A stretch of 64,000 bases of DNA from Isoetes taiwanensis (taxonomy: Eukaryota; Streptophyta; Lycopodiopsida; Isoetales; Isoetaceae): contig JAJEKV010000053.1 in assembly GCA_021234155.1 (NCBI GenBank), forward strand, positions 8,509,424 to 8,573,423. The letters run 5' to 3'. Below the pieces are notes generated by a model. It had not been told where the DNA came from. It did no database searches and saw nothing but the letters and a program-made list of their open reading frames with translations. This document shows, piece by piece, positions 1 through 12,606 of this stretch. The position numbers were made by a program, and so were the translations under genes. The first letter of the stretch is position 1. Every line of letters starts with the position of its first letter.

Positions 1-1470
1 TGTGCTTAAATTCTAATCTTTGTAAGAAGCTAACTCGAGTGCTTCATGCTTGTAAAGATCATCCCATTTTGACAACTTTCGAGGAGATTTATCGCCATTG
101 CAAACAGAACTAAGTTACGATAAACTAGCTAAATTCTATAGTTATAACATTCTTAAACAAGACTAGTAAAGAGGTGAAAATTTGACTGCAATGGAAGACG
201 ATGAGCAGTGAAGAAATCATGTAAATGATTGTGCAAAAAGCTTCTATGCTCAGTCGGATCGAACAGAATGAGACCATCCTAAATCTGAAGAGATTGATGA
301 TGCAGCTACCTTTCTTGTTTTGGCAGCTTTAAAGGAAAAATTTGCGCATCGGTCTCCCTCCTTGAACCAATGCAACCCAGCTTTGATGTGAGCAAAGTGC
401 ACTTGTTTAGATTCCAACTGTTTGAATGCTACTGCAAGTTTCCTTCTCCACATGGCCATCTGATGAAACAACAGACCTGCATGCCTCAAGTTGTTGATAA
501 AGAGCCAACAAAGGACCCGATTAGTAGAAGCTCGCTCACACCCTACCTTTTGTAAAGGATTTTACAATAGCGAGAGCATCAACAATATCTCTCATGCCTC
601 TATGCCACGAAAAAGTAGTGAACCACGTCTGTTTGCATCTCACCAAAAATTCCTCTAGGAAAGTATTTAATTTGAAATACCTCTTAGATTAAAAATATGC
701 AGTAATTTGGAAACAAAAAAACTATTGTGAATTGTGATCAGAAGTAGTATTCCACATGTTCTTATGACAGAGAGCTGGCAACAACGTTGGTACCAAAGCA
801 TTATAGTAACCTCTACCATGTCTTGCATATGCTCTACCACCTCCAAACCGGCCATTACACCAAGTAAAACCCGGGGGACCATCAATTTCTAGGAAGCCAC
901 AGTCATGCACTAAGCGATGCCATTGCTCTCGTTCAAAGACCTGTACTATCTTTGCACCTCTGCCACATCTATCCTGCTTGAGCTCAATCATATTAAAATT
1001 ATCCATCATAACCCACGCAACAGGGGTGCCTAACTTCAACAGTTTGGATCGCAAAGTCGCCCACAATGCACCTCTCTGACGTGATCGATTATGTGCATAA
1101 ACATTAACCAATCCCCACTCTGGCGCCTTATCAAACCATTTGATTATGATCCACTGACCCAATTTGTCAACCTGAGTAAATGACACTGCAATATTCTGCC
1201 TCCATGCTGTAAGGACATCAGCCTTAGCTGAGTCTAAGGTCGCAATAAGGACATTTTATTGCCTATTACCGCAGCTGCCTTATAGGCATCCTCTTTCTTG
1301 CACTTGATTGCCTGACACATTTGTTCTACTGCTAGCTACAAATAATCTCTCTTCACTCCTGCAACACTGCTTTCAAGGTTTTTAAAGTCTGCAACCAACC
1401 TGGGGGACCCATTTTGAATCTTGTCGTCGTTCAAGGGTGGACAAATTCCCCTTTTAGGCTTCCCCTTTCA
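1..1470 (-). mobile_element. LINE (family B) fragment, endonuclease region
   Basis: Decayed non-LTR retrotransposon read on the minus strand. Positions 1186-722 encode the endonuclease/exonuclease/phosphatase part of ORF2, including VNVYAHNR, DRCGRG, FTWCNGR, GRAYARH and the terminal SDHN motif. Positions 489-250 encode the linker before the reverse transcriptase, with WFKEGDRCANF, the WxKEGDRNTKFF-type motif of plant LINEs. Weaker similarity continues up to about 1470 (CKKEDAYKAA). The GDFN metal-binding motif reads DNFN, so the nuclease is probably inactive. The same blocks recur in the same order at 62399-60941, so this is the second copy of one family. The fragment runs off the left edge of the window, and positions 1-250 are too decayed to read. 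Confidence 0.8.
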
Positions 1471-1529
1471 CAGAAGTGTCAACAAAATTAGGTCCATTTT
1501 TAGTTGATGTCTTTACATTTTGCGCCATA

Positions 1530-1625
1530 GGGGTGTGTGCGCGTGTGCGTGCATGCGTGTTTTTGTGGGCGTGTGTGAGTGTGTGTGAGAGAGAGAGAGA
1601 GGGGGGGGGGGGGAGGGGAGGGAGG
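1530..1625. repeat. GT/GA/G-rich microsatellite
   Basis: Compound simple sequence: alternating GT/GC, then (GA)n, then a run of about 14 G and GGGGA units. It lies where the 3' tail of the neighbouring minus-strand LINE would be expected, and may have grown from that tail. Confidence 0.9.
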
Positions 1626-1674
1626 GTCTATTATGTCCATGGGAGGCCTCAAGGGCCTATTAGATAGTTATTCT

Positions 1675-4430
1675 TCAAACAACATCATAAAATAATACAT
1701 GAGTTTCTGAGTTCTCATCTAGCTCATCAGTCTTACTCCAAGTATCTACATCCTCCACATCAACAACATGTTGGGTCTCCAAGCAGGAGTCCCTATATTT
1801 GAGAAGTTCAATCACATACTTCCCTAAAATATCACCCCCCAATGTAAAAAGTGATGGAAGGTCATCATAGTGTATATCATATTCGTCTCTCAACTGCTCA
1901 TAAGCATGACATCTAAGTAAGAAATGGTCTTCATCCTCTACTTGATCTATGCCGCAGATCTTACAATATCTCAGATCCCTTGGTATGACATGTCCCCATC
2001 TCCCTACTTCTATCCCCAAATGATGTGAGCTCAAGCGGATTCTACAAATGGCATGTCTTTTTTGTATGGAGATGTTTTCCATCAAGTGTTCCACTGGTTC
2101 CAGATGAGAATTGATGTGAAACATGTGTAATATTATTTTGTTCTTTGGTTATGTCCACTTCTTCTTACGTATCTTATCTGAAATCATCCGAGTCTAATAA
2201 AATCATCTCATCCCAGGAAATGTCCCATTTGCTTAGCCATTCTCTCACATCATAGAAAATCCCTTTCCCTTGACTTGCCATTATAGCATTATATGTGATT
2301 CTTGTCTCCTTCATGAGCAATACTTTTTTGAGGTATAAGATACACCTAATAATTGCTTCCCTTTTCAAGGGCAAGAGTCCACTTTCTGTCATCATCATGG
2401 GATAACATGTTGAGTTTTTACTCCCAAATCCAACCTTAGGAATTTCTCAAGGACTTGCTCAATATCATCCCACAAGCATTGTGGGAGACTTGGCCCCCAA
2501 ATCTCACAACCATATAGCACTACATTCTGCTCCAATGAATGAAAGAGCCGTACTGAAGATCCCAAGACCAAAGGTGTCATTCCTACACATACTCTGGAGT
2601 GCATATAATGTTTTTTTGCCCCCTTCAATCCACTGCAAAATACAAGCATTCCATCTGTGATTTCTGTTGAACACAAGGCCCAAATATTTGTATGAATCAC
2701 ATAGATTTACTTGGATTCCTTTATAGCTAAAAGAGGATTCCTGTTTCAAAGTACCAACTGTCATAATATTTGTCTTCTCCAGATTTACCTGCATTCCTGT
2801 CTGGTCACAAGCAAATGCCAAGCCATCTAAATGTTTCTGCATGTGTTTCTTAGATCTTGCAAACATGACCACATCATCTGTGTATATCAATAGTTGGATC
2901 ACATATCTATGTAATTCCATGTTACCTGGACGATTCTCATGCAGCCAGTCTTCTAGACTGTCAATAAAGAGACCAAATAATGTAGAGGATAACGGGCAGC
3001 CCTGTTTAACTCCCACATTACTGTCTACACATCCCGGAACCTCTAGGGAGAACGACTGTGACAATTTCACCAATACTTTTTCATAAAGGACACAGACAGC
3101 ATCTCTAAGCTCATAAAGAACATTTAGAATATCCAGCCTCTTCCATAGTTGATCTCGTGGGACCTTATCAAAGCCTTTTTGAAATCAACAAATGCCATAA
3201 ACACTGGTTTTCTGGAACCATTCACATGATCAAATATAGTTTTTAAAACTAACAGTTGGTCTAAAGTGGACCTTGTGCAAAAACCAGCCTGAGACTCAAC
3301 TCATTTTTTATTTAGCTCTGTCTAAACATTTAACTTTTTTTCTAAAATACTAGAAAATAATTCTGAGAACAAACTGCTCACCATTATTGTTCAGTACTTG
3401 CTTGGTTCCTGTTTTGATCCGCCTTTATGCACAGGTACTACTTGATTCTAATACTAATCTTGCAATATTAAACATTCTTGCTATAATTTAGGTCGCCTTC
3501 CCATGAGAGACATGATATTTTATGTTCAACACAACTACGATATTGAGCTTTTAAACGTGGTTTAAGGAAATACTTCTGTTTCAGAATTATTGGTGGCACA
3601 ACAGGTTCTTTAATCCGCAAGCCGAAAAACAATAGAGTATGGTCTGATTCTAATGCTTCCTCCCCAACTATAAAATCGATAAGGGCCCCCAGGGATGTCT
3701 CTGACATAACCAGATAATCCACGGTACTTCTTGATTTGCATATGTTCTTCTTAGTACTAAAAAATCTGCTCAAACCATTACGTATCAAGAGGTTCGCACT
3801 GCAACAAAGGCTCAGGAAGTGCCTGACTGTTTCGGTGGTAATCGCATCTGGAGAATCCCTCTTTCTGCCACCTTTTTGTTGCTCAATTTCATCCATGGAT
3901 TCCAGCCACAACGTGTCTTTGTTCCCTACAAAGCTGGCATCCTGTGAATTACCCGTCCTCGCATTAAAATCCCCTGTTAAAATCACATCACCCTTCTCTT
4001 GAAATCTCAAGACATCCTGTTCAAATGCAAAAAATAAGTCATCACTGGAGGCATCAGTATCCGTATAAATTTGCTTATGTTTCGGAGCAAAATAACAGAC
4101 AATCAAGTAGAACAATGCATGGTAGCCCTTTATCTCTAACCATATGTATTGACAGTTTACATCTTTTCTTACTCCTTGTATTATATCTTTGAACTTCGGT
4201 CTTGTAAAGCAGGCAACATCACCATTTCCCATATCCATGTCTCTGAGCCTTTTGTTTTTGACAGAATAAATTAAATCAAAACCTTCAATCTCTGGTAGAG
4301 CGAACAGGTCATGTTCTTTTGTTTGCACAAAACATATAACATCAAAATGATCCAGAATCTCTTTCATGCTTTCTACCTTGCTGGTAGTTAGTCTGTTGAT
4401 GTTCCAGACTGCTATCTTGAGGTCTCCCAC
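1675..4430 (-). pseudogene. LINE ORF2 (endonuclease + reverse transcriptase), decayed
   Basis: Polyprotein for target-primed reverse transcription. The endonuclease starts MGDLKIAVWNINRL and carries VILTGDFNARTG (metal ligand D/N) and LESDHTLLFF (catalytic SDH), so all EN signatures survive. Downstream, in shifted frames, are the RT motifs FVDFKKA (about 3190), GVKQGCPLSSTLF (about 3030) and LLIYTDDVVMF (about 2890; YTDD where most LINEs have YADD). The C terminus has CKICGIDQVEDEDHFLLRC, a CCHC-like knuckle found at the 3' end of this LINE type. Several frameshifts separate 3468-3073, 2504-2395 and 2174-2124, so no functional ORF2 remains. Confidence 0.85.
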
Positions 4431-4525
4431 GAATCCTTATTCAATAATTGCCTTACCTTTGTTCCATTTCACCTTCGAGTATTCCTTTGTGCCTCCTTGA
4501 ACTTTGCCATTTCTTGTTTCTTCTC

Positions 4526-5437
4526 CTACATTTGCTCTTTGGTAAGATCATCATTAAACCAGATGAATTTACCTTTCAGATTATGTCTCTGCTTAAGTAC
4601 TTGAAAGCGGTCATCTCTGTTCAAGAACATCACCAGAATGTGTCGGGTCCCTTGATCCTTCTTCCCTATTCTGAATGCATCTGCTAATGCTATGTCTTTG
4701 ACTTGCAATTCTTCTGTGAAGAACTTTGCTACAATTTCTTTGGTGTCTTCTTTCTCTTTCTCCAGCAAGCCCATAATACGAATATTGAGGGCTCTCTGCT
4801 TCCTTCTACATATTCCTCAAATGAATGTCTCAGCTAAAATCTCTGTTGTTAGATGCTCTGGTATTTCATCTTCCATCCTTGTTTCTTGCAATCCCTTAAT
4901 TTCAGATTTTATGTGCTCCCCATCTTCTTTCAATTGTTGAAAGTTTTCCCTAAGACTCTCATTCTTAGTTCTCAAATTTTGAATCTCCTGCATCAGTTTC
5001 TCCTCACGAAGAGTTGTCTCTTGTCTAAATGCTGTGATTTTTTTTCCAAATAAAATGGCCATCAGTGAGATTTCAGATTTCGCAGGTCGCTCTGAGGCTT
5101 TCCCTTTCGAGTCTTTGTCAATCGTTTTCAGGCTTCTTGGGTGCTTTTGGGCCTTTGGGAATGGCCATTGATGACCCACCTGATCTGTAACAGAGGTCAG
5201 AAAAATTGGCGAAATGGGAGGAGAGATTATGAGAGAGATGCGAGAATCCACTTAGTGGACTCTCGCATTTAGAGATAATTCGCCCCTAACTGCTGTTAGG
5301 GGCTTTTCCATTAATAAAATGTCCGTTAAGGATAACGTCCCGAAAAATTTATGGAACCAATTTTTGGAGGCCGAAATTTTCGACCTTAATTCCGGCCTCT
5401 GTTCAAGGTGGGCGGGCTCCAAGAATCGAAGCTCCAA
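4526..5437 (-). pseudogene. LINE ORF1 (coiled-coil RNA-binding protein), decayed
   Basis: ORF1-type chaperone of the family A LINE, expected to coat the element RNA. One frame runs through the whole region but is broken by stop codons near 5252 and 4817. A Lys/Pro-rich N terminus is followed by a heptad-rich coiled coil (LREEKLMQEIQNLRTKNESL, about 5010-4950). Then comes an L1-ORF1-like core with NIRIMGLLEKEKEDT and DAFRIGKKDQGTRHILVMF, ending in KGKFIWFNDDL, which matches the RRM and C-terminal pattern of L1-type ORF1 proteins. ORF2 begins about 100 bases downstream. Confidence 0.75.
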
Positions 5438-5590
5438 AATTCTTCCCTCCTAGCATCGCATTCAGCGCCAATTGTGAATCCGGTAAGCATTTTTTGCATT
5501 TCTTTACTTCAATTTGTCAAATGCTTTGGTAATAGCCACATTCTAAACATCTGTCTGCTTGATAAATCAGGCACAAATTGTCTCAAGAAC

Positions 5591-6768
5591 ATGACGAAGG
5601 CAACCAGATCATCTTTTCCAAATGCTAAGAAGCCCTTCGTTCCCCCCGGGACCAAGAAATTGGCTCCAAGAAGAACTAAGAGGATGATTGGATCAGTTGC
5701 ATTGAGATAAATTCCGAGCCTGCAAGGGCTTCCAATTGCAATCTAAGGGGAAGGAAGAGGGATCAGCCAGAAGATGGATTAGCTGAGGTTCAATCTGAAC
5801 CCCTCCCCAATGATGTAGCCTTGGTTGTGCACAAAAGCAATTCTGTTGCTCTTAACCGGGCCAAGAAAAGGAAAACTCCTGTAGATTGATCAGACAATGC
5901 AATCTCCACCATGTTTGCTTTGATGAAGGAGTACAAGGTGCATAATAATGGAAGTATCAATCTTTCTTCAAGCCAATGGAGAGAGATTATGGTGAAATTG
6001 CAACCCACAGTTCATGGCCTTGAAGATTTGAGACAATTAAGAAACAAGTGGGATAAATTGCAAATAAAATTCAGGGATGAGAAAGAAGCATCCGAAAGAA
6101 CTGGCTCTAAGCCATCTAGTTGGCCATGGTTTGAAGCTATGGAAGACCTTAAACATGGAGTGACAAATGAAAGGGACATTCCAGGTGCAAGGGATGATGG
6201 GGAATTTGGGGCCGAGGCATTTGAGGATGCTGGTATGTTCCCAAACACATTCATCTCTGATGCCTTCTATGAGACAATTGTAACAAATGCATCTTTTGTG
6301 GAAGAAGAATTCATAAACATTGCAGATGATAACCCTGTCAGCCCTGTTGCAAATGAAGGAAATGGTAGCAAAGATAATTCAAGTGCTCAGGAGAAAAATT
6401 TCAGCAAAGATACTCCAAGTACTTTCAATCCTTCTGACACGAGTCCTCAGTCTGCTGCTTGCAATCAGGCTGGGATCAGTGGTAAGCCAATAACAAAGAG
6501 ATCTCGGGTTCACATTGATGAAGAAATTGCAGCTGGGATATCCAACATGGCAAATAGCTTTGGAGAGAATGAAAAAAGGAAGCTTAATTTCATGAAGGAA
6601 GAATCTGTTAAAAAATATGAATTGATCAGGGAGTTGGAGTCCATGAGATCTGCTAATACTTTGAAGGTTGCCCAATCAATGGCTACAATGACAAAAAGCA
6701 TATGTCAAATGACAAAGGATACTCTATTGGAGATTGCTAAACTTGCTGCATCGAAGCAGACAAATTAA
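5591..6768 (+). pseudogene. Harbinger Myb/SANT-like accessory protein
   Basis: The second Harbinger protein, which partners the transposase in nuclear import and TIR binding. The ATG at 5591 starts a basic N terminus (MTKATRSSF). The frame shifts near 5700 and meets an in-frame TGA at about 5888. From 5911 an uninterrupted 285-codon frame carries the trihelix/Myb-like domain with SSSQWREIMVKL and LRQLRNKWDKLQIKFRDEK (about 5970-6090), then WPWFEAMEDL. An acidic/Ser-rich middle and a helical C terminus (about 6550-6750) follow. The early frameshift and stop suggest inactivation unless translation begins internally. Confidence 0.75.
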
Positions 6769-7100
6769 TATCAAATTCAGAGGTATTCTTCTCACCTTTG
6801 TCCTGCACTGTTGTTTTCAATTTGTTTTATTTTTCTTTCTGTTATTTTTTGAGCTCCTGTAAGGTAGTTAGAACAGTAAGTTCTGTTCAAGTTCAGTTTC
6901 AAGTTTGTAAATGATTGGAACTTAGCTTTCAATGTGCTATAGGGATCTCATATTGAATTTAAATCTAGTATGATATAAAATTCTAGATCCTGACTACATA
7001 AATAGTATAATTTCATAAAGGTTTCGTACGACTTCTCTTAAAATTCCATAACGCATGTCTCGATTCTTGCGCACTCTAATTTATTGTAAGCAGCTCGAAG
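6769..7100. other. Spacer inside Harbinger element
   Basis: AT-rich 3' flank of the Myb-like gene, with T-rich stretches. No coding potential, RNA gene or clear repeat seen. Confidence 0.6.
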
Positions 7101-7418
7101 ATGGCAAGGCGCAAGGTTTTGGTCCGGCGCCATTTCCCTGTTTACCCATCTTCTAGTGAGGATTCTGCTATGGCCGTGGCAGCTAGTTCGGCTTCAAGCA
7201 ACATGACCGTGGAATCGGCCGAGATTGTGGAGCTCAAGCACAGGAGCTTCGATGCTAGTGTGAGCCAAAGAGTTATTCTTGGCTACATGTCCATGGAAGA
7301 AGTTTTTGTGGAGGCCGAGTTGATTGCATGGGCTGAGCAAGCTCCTTTCTGGCAGAGAGCACATGCGGAATTCATCCATATCAAACATCATGGAAGGTGG
7401 TATCTTTGGGAGGTCTGA
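7101..7418 (+). CDS. Unrecognised small protein (105 aa)
   Basis: ATG-initiated frame of 105 codons with a higher GC content than its surroundings. It starts basic (MARRKVLVRRHF), has an Ala/Ser-rich stretch at residues 27-36 and a C terminus with AWAEQAPFWQRAHAEF and WYLWEV. I recognise no family. It lies between the two convergent Harbinger genes and could be a captured host exon, a minor transposon gene or chance. The TGA stop is at 7416-7418. Confidence 0.35.
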   Translation: MARRKVLVRRHFPVYPSSSEDSAMAVAASSASSNMTVESAEIVELKHRSFDASVSQRVILGYMSMEEVFVEAELIAWAEQAPFWQRAHAEFIHIKHHGRWYLWEV

Positions 7419-8020
7419 ATCCCATCCGTAACTTGTGAAAACTGCCCTGAATAGCCTACTCATGTGAAGAATCCTTTTTCTTTGTGCCTACTCAAAACTC
7501 AGCCTTTTTTTTTCCTTTTTTGTTTACTATATGTTTCTATAGCAATGTATGATATAGAACTGGCCACATGCCTTTCTTTATACTCAGACCATGAAGAAAT
7601 GGTATTTTTGTAAAACCTTGACATAAAAATGAATTTTGTTTTGTCCTGACTTGAATTGTCCATTTTCACTAAAACATAGTTTAGGTTCTCATGGTTTTCT
7701 AATTACTATTCTTACAGGTTAAGGAGACGAGAAACATGAAGGTTATGATGACATGCAGTGTTTAGATCTTAATCTTTAGCATTTCAGAGACCACAGGCAT
7801 TTCTGTGACAGATTCTAGTGAACAAGTTTGTACTCTTCTATTTGAAATGAGTTCATGTAACACTTTGATATTAATAAAGAAAAAATAGTTTATTATCTTC
7901 TGCACTTCAGTACTCTGTGATGCCAGTAATCTGTGATCTGTAATGGTTGTTTATTGCTAATGTCTGCCACTGTAATGTTAATACTTGTGAGAGGAGAAAA
8001 TGTGAACTGCTGTGGTTGTT
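7419..8020. other. Noncoding AT-rich spacer
   Basis: T-rich DNA with candidate polyadenylation motifs (AATAAA near 7875). No gene seen. Confidence 0.5.
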
Positions 8021-8370
8021 CATTGTTTAGTTATTTATTCATGGTTTAGTTCATATGACCTCAAAACCTTAGTACTTAAAACCTTTGCTACGTTCTGCAA
8101 TCTCAAATCTGGATTGCTGTAGTTGTTCATTGACAGAATTAACACATTCATTGTTTAGTTATTCATTCATGGTTTAGTTCATATGACCTCAAAATCTTGG
8201 TACTTAAAACGCCACCTATGTTTAGCAATCTCAATTCAGGATTTCTGTAGTTGTTCAATGACTGTTAAAATACATTCATTGTTTAGTTACTCATTCATGG
8301 TTCAGTTCATGTGACTTCAATAAATTGATACTTAAAACTTCTGCTTTGTTTTGCAAGCTTAAAATTGAAC
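8021..8370. repeat. 128-bp tandem repeat, about 2.7 copies
   Basis: Copies start at CATTGTTTAG at 8021, 8149 and 8277, an exact 128-bp period. Each holds TTCATGGTTTAGTTCATATG or a close variant followed by GACxTCAA and ACTTAAAAC. Copies have diverged by roughly 10-20%. The array lies just downstream of the transposase stop on the opposite strand. Confidence 0.9.
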
Positions 8371-8557
8371 TGCATTATGTAAAATACATCACTGAACCGA
8401 ACACATTACTGGACCAGAAATTGGGATGTCAGAAATCTATTAATGTCAACACATGGAACAACATTTACATTTGCTACAGATGTAAGTAATTCCTGAAATG
8501 AATAAAAGAATCAAACTAAGTTTTTACCATCTCTATTTTGGAAGATAACATGTCTTA

Positions 8558-9853
8558 TCAAGTCTCATCCTTCTTCAATTTCTTGTTCATGTCTTCAGTT
8601 TCATAATAGTTTATATCTGGCAATTCTGCTTCTAAGGGCAACATTTCCAATTCCAAGTCCTTCATAATGCAGAAATTCCACAAAATACATGCTGCATGAA
8701 TAATCTTAGCTGCCCTGCCAACATGAATAGGCAAAGCCTTGAGGATCCTGAACTTCTGTTTGACTATGCCAAATCCATTCTCTACACAAACTCTGCCCTT
8801 GCAAATCCTCTTGTTGAACCTGCCAGAAGCCCCTGTGCCATCTGGATATACCTTAATAAAAAACCTTCTGCTTGGATATGTTGAATTCCTTAAAAGCATT
8901 GGTGGAATATTAACTGTCACATCTGCATCCAGTATTTCTCCTCTCCTGTTAATCTTTTTTCCTGTCATTTGGACAGTAGGTTCCTGCAAAATCTGCTTTG
9001 ATGCTAGTCTCTTATACAATAGACTCTTCTTGAACTGATTGGAATCATGCACAGAACCTGTTCTACTAACACACACATTGATAAAAATTCTAAAGTGTGT
9101 CACTACACCTTGCATGAGGCAGGAATGCCTCTTGTGTCTGCTGTAGTAATCATCCCCTTTGTCTTTCCTCCAAGGGTTTCTGTACAAGAAAATGTGAGAA
9201 CCATCAACAACAGTAAAAATACTAGACAAACCTGTGGCATCTTCAAATTCCTTCATGATATCAAGGAGTCTTTGACCTAAGGGTAAGGCAATGAATTTTT
9301 TGTAAAGCATGGTCTAAGTCATTTTCTTTGTATATTTTTGGACTGTGGCTTTTCCAACATAAAACCTTTGACCAACATGCAATGGCATCTCACCATGAGC
9401 AAGAAAGTAGAGTACCATAGCTACTGCTTTCCTAGGATCTACAGGGGGCCTGACCTTCTGGCCTGGTCTGATCAGGTATGGCACAATAAGGCCAACCAAT
9501 TTTTCAAATGACCCTCTCTTCATTCTGTAAAACTGATGCCACATATCATCTTCGAATGAGGGAAGGCAATTCCAAGCATGATTGTCAATGTTATCCCATT
9601 GAGTGGTCTGTCTCGGACAAACCCAGAATCTTCTCGGCGGTCTTCTTAATCGAGATGTTGCAGCCAAGAGTAAGATCGAAGATGCACATGGAAAACTAGT
9701 GTTGTCTTCTTGAAAATCGTCTTCCTCCACTATTGCCATAGGATCCTCGAGCTCGTTTTCTTGGATGTGATCCAAGCAGAATTTATGCATTGCTAAACCT
9801 AGCAAAATAGCCCTAAGAGGCATTGCAATCATACCTAAAATGACCGGATCCAT
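8558..9853 (-). pseudogene. Harbinger DDE transposase, one in-frame stop
   Basis: DDE_Tnp_4-family transposase that cuts and pastes the element. The ATG at 9853 gives MDPVILGM. One frame of about 430 codons is interrupted by a single TAG at about 9314-9316, between YTKKMT and TMLYKKFIALP. The N-terminal half has the PIF-type helical region (VLYFLAHGEMPLHVGQRFYV). The catalytic triad is visible: first Asp in TVVDGSHI, second in GSVHDSNQF, Glu in VENGFGIVKQKFRIL. The stop could be a C-to-T change at a Gln codon. Otherwise the gene is complete, so the copy was lost recently or is rescued by readthrough. Confidence 0.88.
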
Positions 9854-11529
<1,676 letters not shown>

Positions 11530-12606
11530 ATGGGCCGATCCTCCCTTCTGTCTCGCCTCGGCATTGCCTTCTCCAGCCCCACCAGATCGGCTAACCTTGG
11601 TGCCCTGGAGCTCGAGCTTTCTGAGCGCTTCGAATCCTTGGCTATGACCAACGATTGCTGCCTCAACCTCTCTTGGTTTCAAGACGCTATGTCCCTGGTA
11701 ACTTTTGCTCATAGTTATGTCCAGAAATTAATGCCCCAGCTGCACCTTCCTCTCACACATAGAGATTTTAAGTGGCTTGATCAGTATTTGAATGATGATG
11801 TCAGATTGCTTGATGTTTGTAAAAGCCTAGAACAGGGTATCTCAGAATTGCAGCATTATCAGATGTTGGTCCATCTCACTGTGAGAAGCTTTCAGAAAAA
11901 AGGCAGAAATGTCACCCCTGCATTGTGCTTTCGCGCCAAGAATGCTTTGAAAGAATGCATCAGTGTCATAGACGAGGGTAAGATTGGGAAAGAGGCAATG
12001 CAGCTTGAATCATGTTGTGCAATTCTTAGAAAAATGGGAGACAATTTGGGATTCTCGCCACGAGATTTAAAAAGATGTGAGTTCATAAGGTCTGTACATG
12101 GTGCAAAATTAAGCACAATTTTTATCTTAAGCCTGTTGAGTTCAGGGCTGTCAATGAAGAGAAAGAGAAGAGTGAATCCAAATGTACATATGAGTAGCCA
12201 TGATCATGAGTGGGCTTCTTCTTTGGCATTTTTGCAGCAGAAAGTGAGAGAAGAAACCAGCAAGAAGAGAATCCTCAATTTGAAGGAATTGAACGATACT
12301 CATGTTAGGGTTCTCTGTTTATATGATATGATTGACCATATGAGGTTCCCTTTGAAGCAGGAAAGAATGGATGAGATTTTTGAACTTGTTGAAGATTTGA
12401 GAAGGAGCTGTGATGAATTGGAAAAAGGGTTGATCAAACTGAAACAACAGGTTGGTCACCTGATCAAGATTTTGGTGGCCACAAGAATTGTTCTTCTAGA
12501 TATTGGAGGTCCATTCTTGAGCAGATCTGTTCAAAACAGAATGAGTTTCAGAGTCTTTCGCCCTCTAAATGTCAATATTCTGAGCGACTTCATGAGGTGT
12601 AACTAA
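11530..12606 (+). CDS. BYPASS1/ROH1-like protein (DUF793 family)
   Basis: Intact single-exon gene of 358 codons, close to the usual length of the plant-specific BPS1/ROH1 (DUF793) family. BPS1 limits a root-derived mobile signal, and ROH1 binds exocyst EXO70 subunits. The sequence shows LELELSERFESLA near the N terminus, then LSWFQDAMSLVTFAHSYVQ and KWLDQYLNDDVRLLDVCKSL (residues about 75-100), the most characteristic block of the family. A predicted hydrophobic segment (STIFILSLLSSGL, about 197-209) and coiled-coil helices follow (SCDELEKGLIKLKQQVGHLI). ATG 11530 is chosen because it opens the frame. The upstream ATGs near 11494 and 11515 are in other frames and could be small upstream ORFs. 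The frame is undisturbed, so this is a likely functional host gene. Confidence 0.85.
   Translation: MGRSSLLSRLGIAFSSPTRSANLGALELELSERFESLAMTNDCCLNLSWFQDAMSLVTFAHSYVQKLMPQLHLPLTHRDFKWLDQYLNDDVRLLDVCKSLEQGISELQHYQMLVHLTVRSFQKKGRNVTPALCFRAKNALKECISVIDEGKIGKEAMQLESCCAILRKMGDNLGFSPRDLKRCEFIRSVHGAKLSTIFILSLLSSGLSMKRKRRVNPNVHMSSHDHEWASSLAFLQQKVREETSKKRILNLKELNDTHVRVLCLYDMIDHMRFPLKQERMDEIFELVEDLRRSCDELEKGLIKLKQQVGHLIKILVATRIVLLDIGGPFLSRSVQNRMSFRVFRPLNVNILSDFMRCN

Larger units (their letters stand above)
1640..5440 (-). mobile_element. Nearly full-length decayed LINE (family A)
   Basis: Non-LTR retrotransposon of about 3.8 kb on the minus strand. In element order it has ORF1 with a coiled coil and an L1-ORF1-like C-terminal domain (5437-4526), then ORF2 with endonuclease (4430-3468), reverse transcriptase (about 3290-2504) and a C-terminal Cys/His knuckle (about 2124-1675). 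The 3' UTR at 1640-1675 resembles the sequence before the (ATTCT)n tail of related fragments near 45600, 46340 and 53020. No intact open frame remains. Confidence 0.85.
5591..9853. mobile_element. PIF/Harbinger transposon (ends not resolved)
   Basis: Two convergent genes typical of PIF/Harbinger: a Myb/SANT-like DNA-binding protein (plus) and a DDE_Tnp_4-type transposase (minus). I could not fix terminal inverted repeats or the expected 3-bp TWA target duplication. The element probably begins after the LINE at about 5440 and ends before the microsatellite at 10198. Confidence 0.8.

Noticed and set aside
5221..5310. Hairpins (GCGAGA...TCTCGC; GCCCCTAAC...GTTAGGGGC) as the Harbinger left TIR
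   Set aside because: No convincing inverted match near 10000-10170, and they lie within the LINE ORF1 frame.
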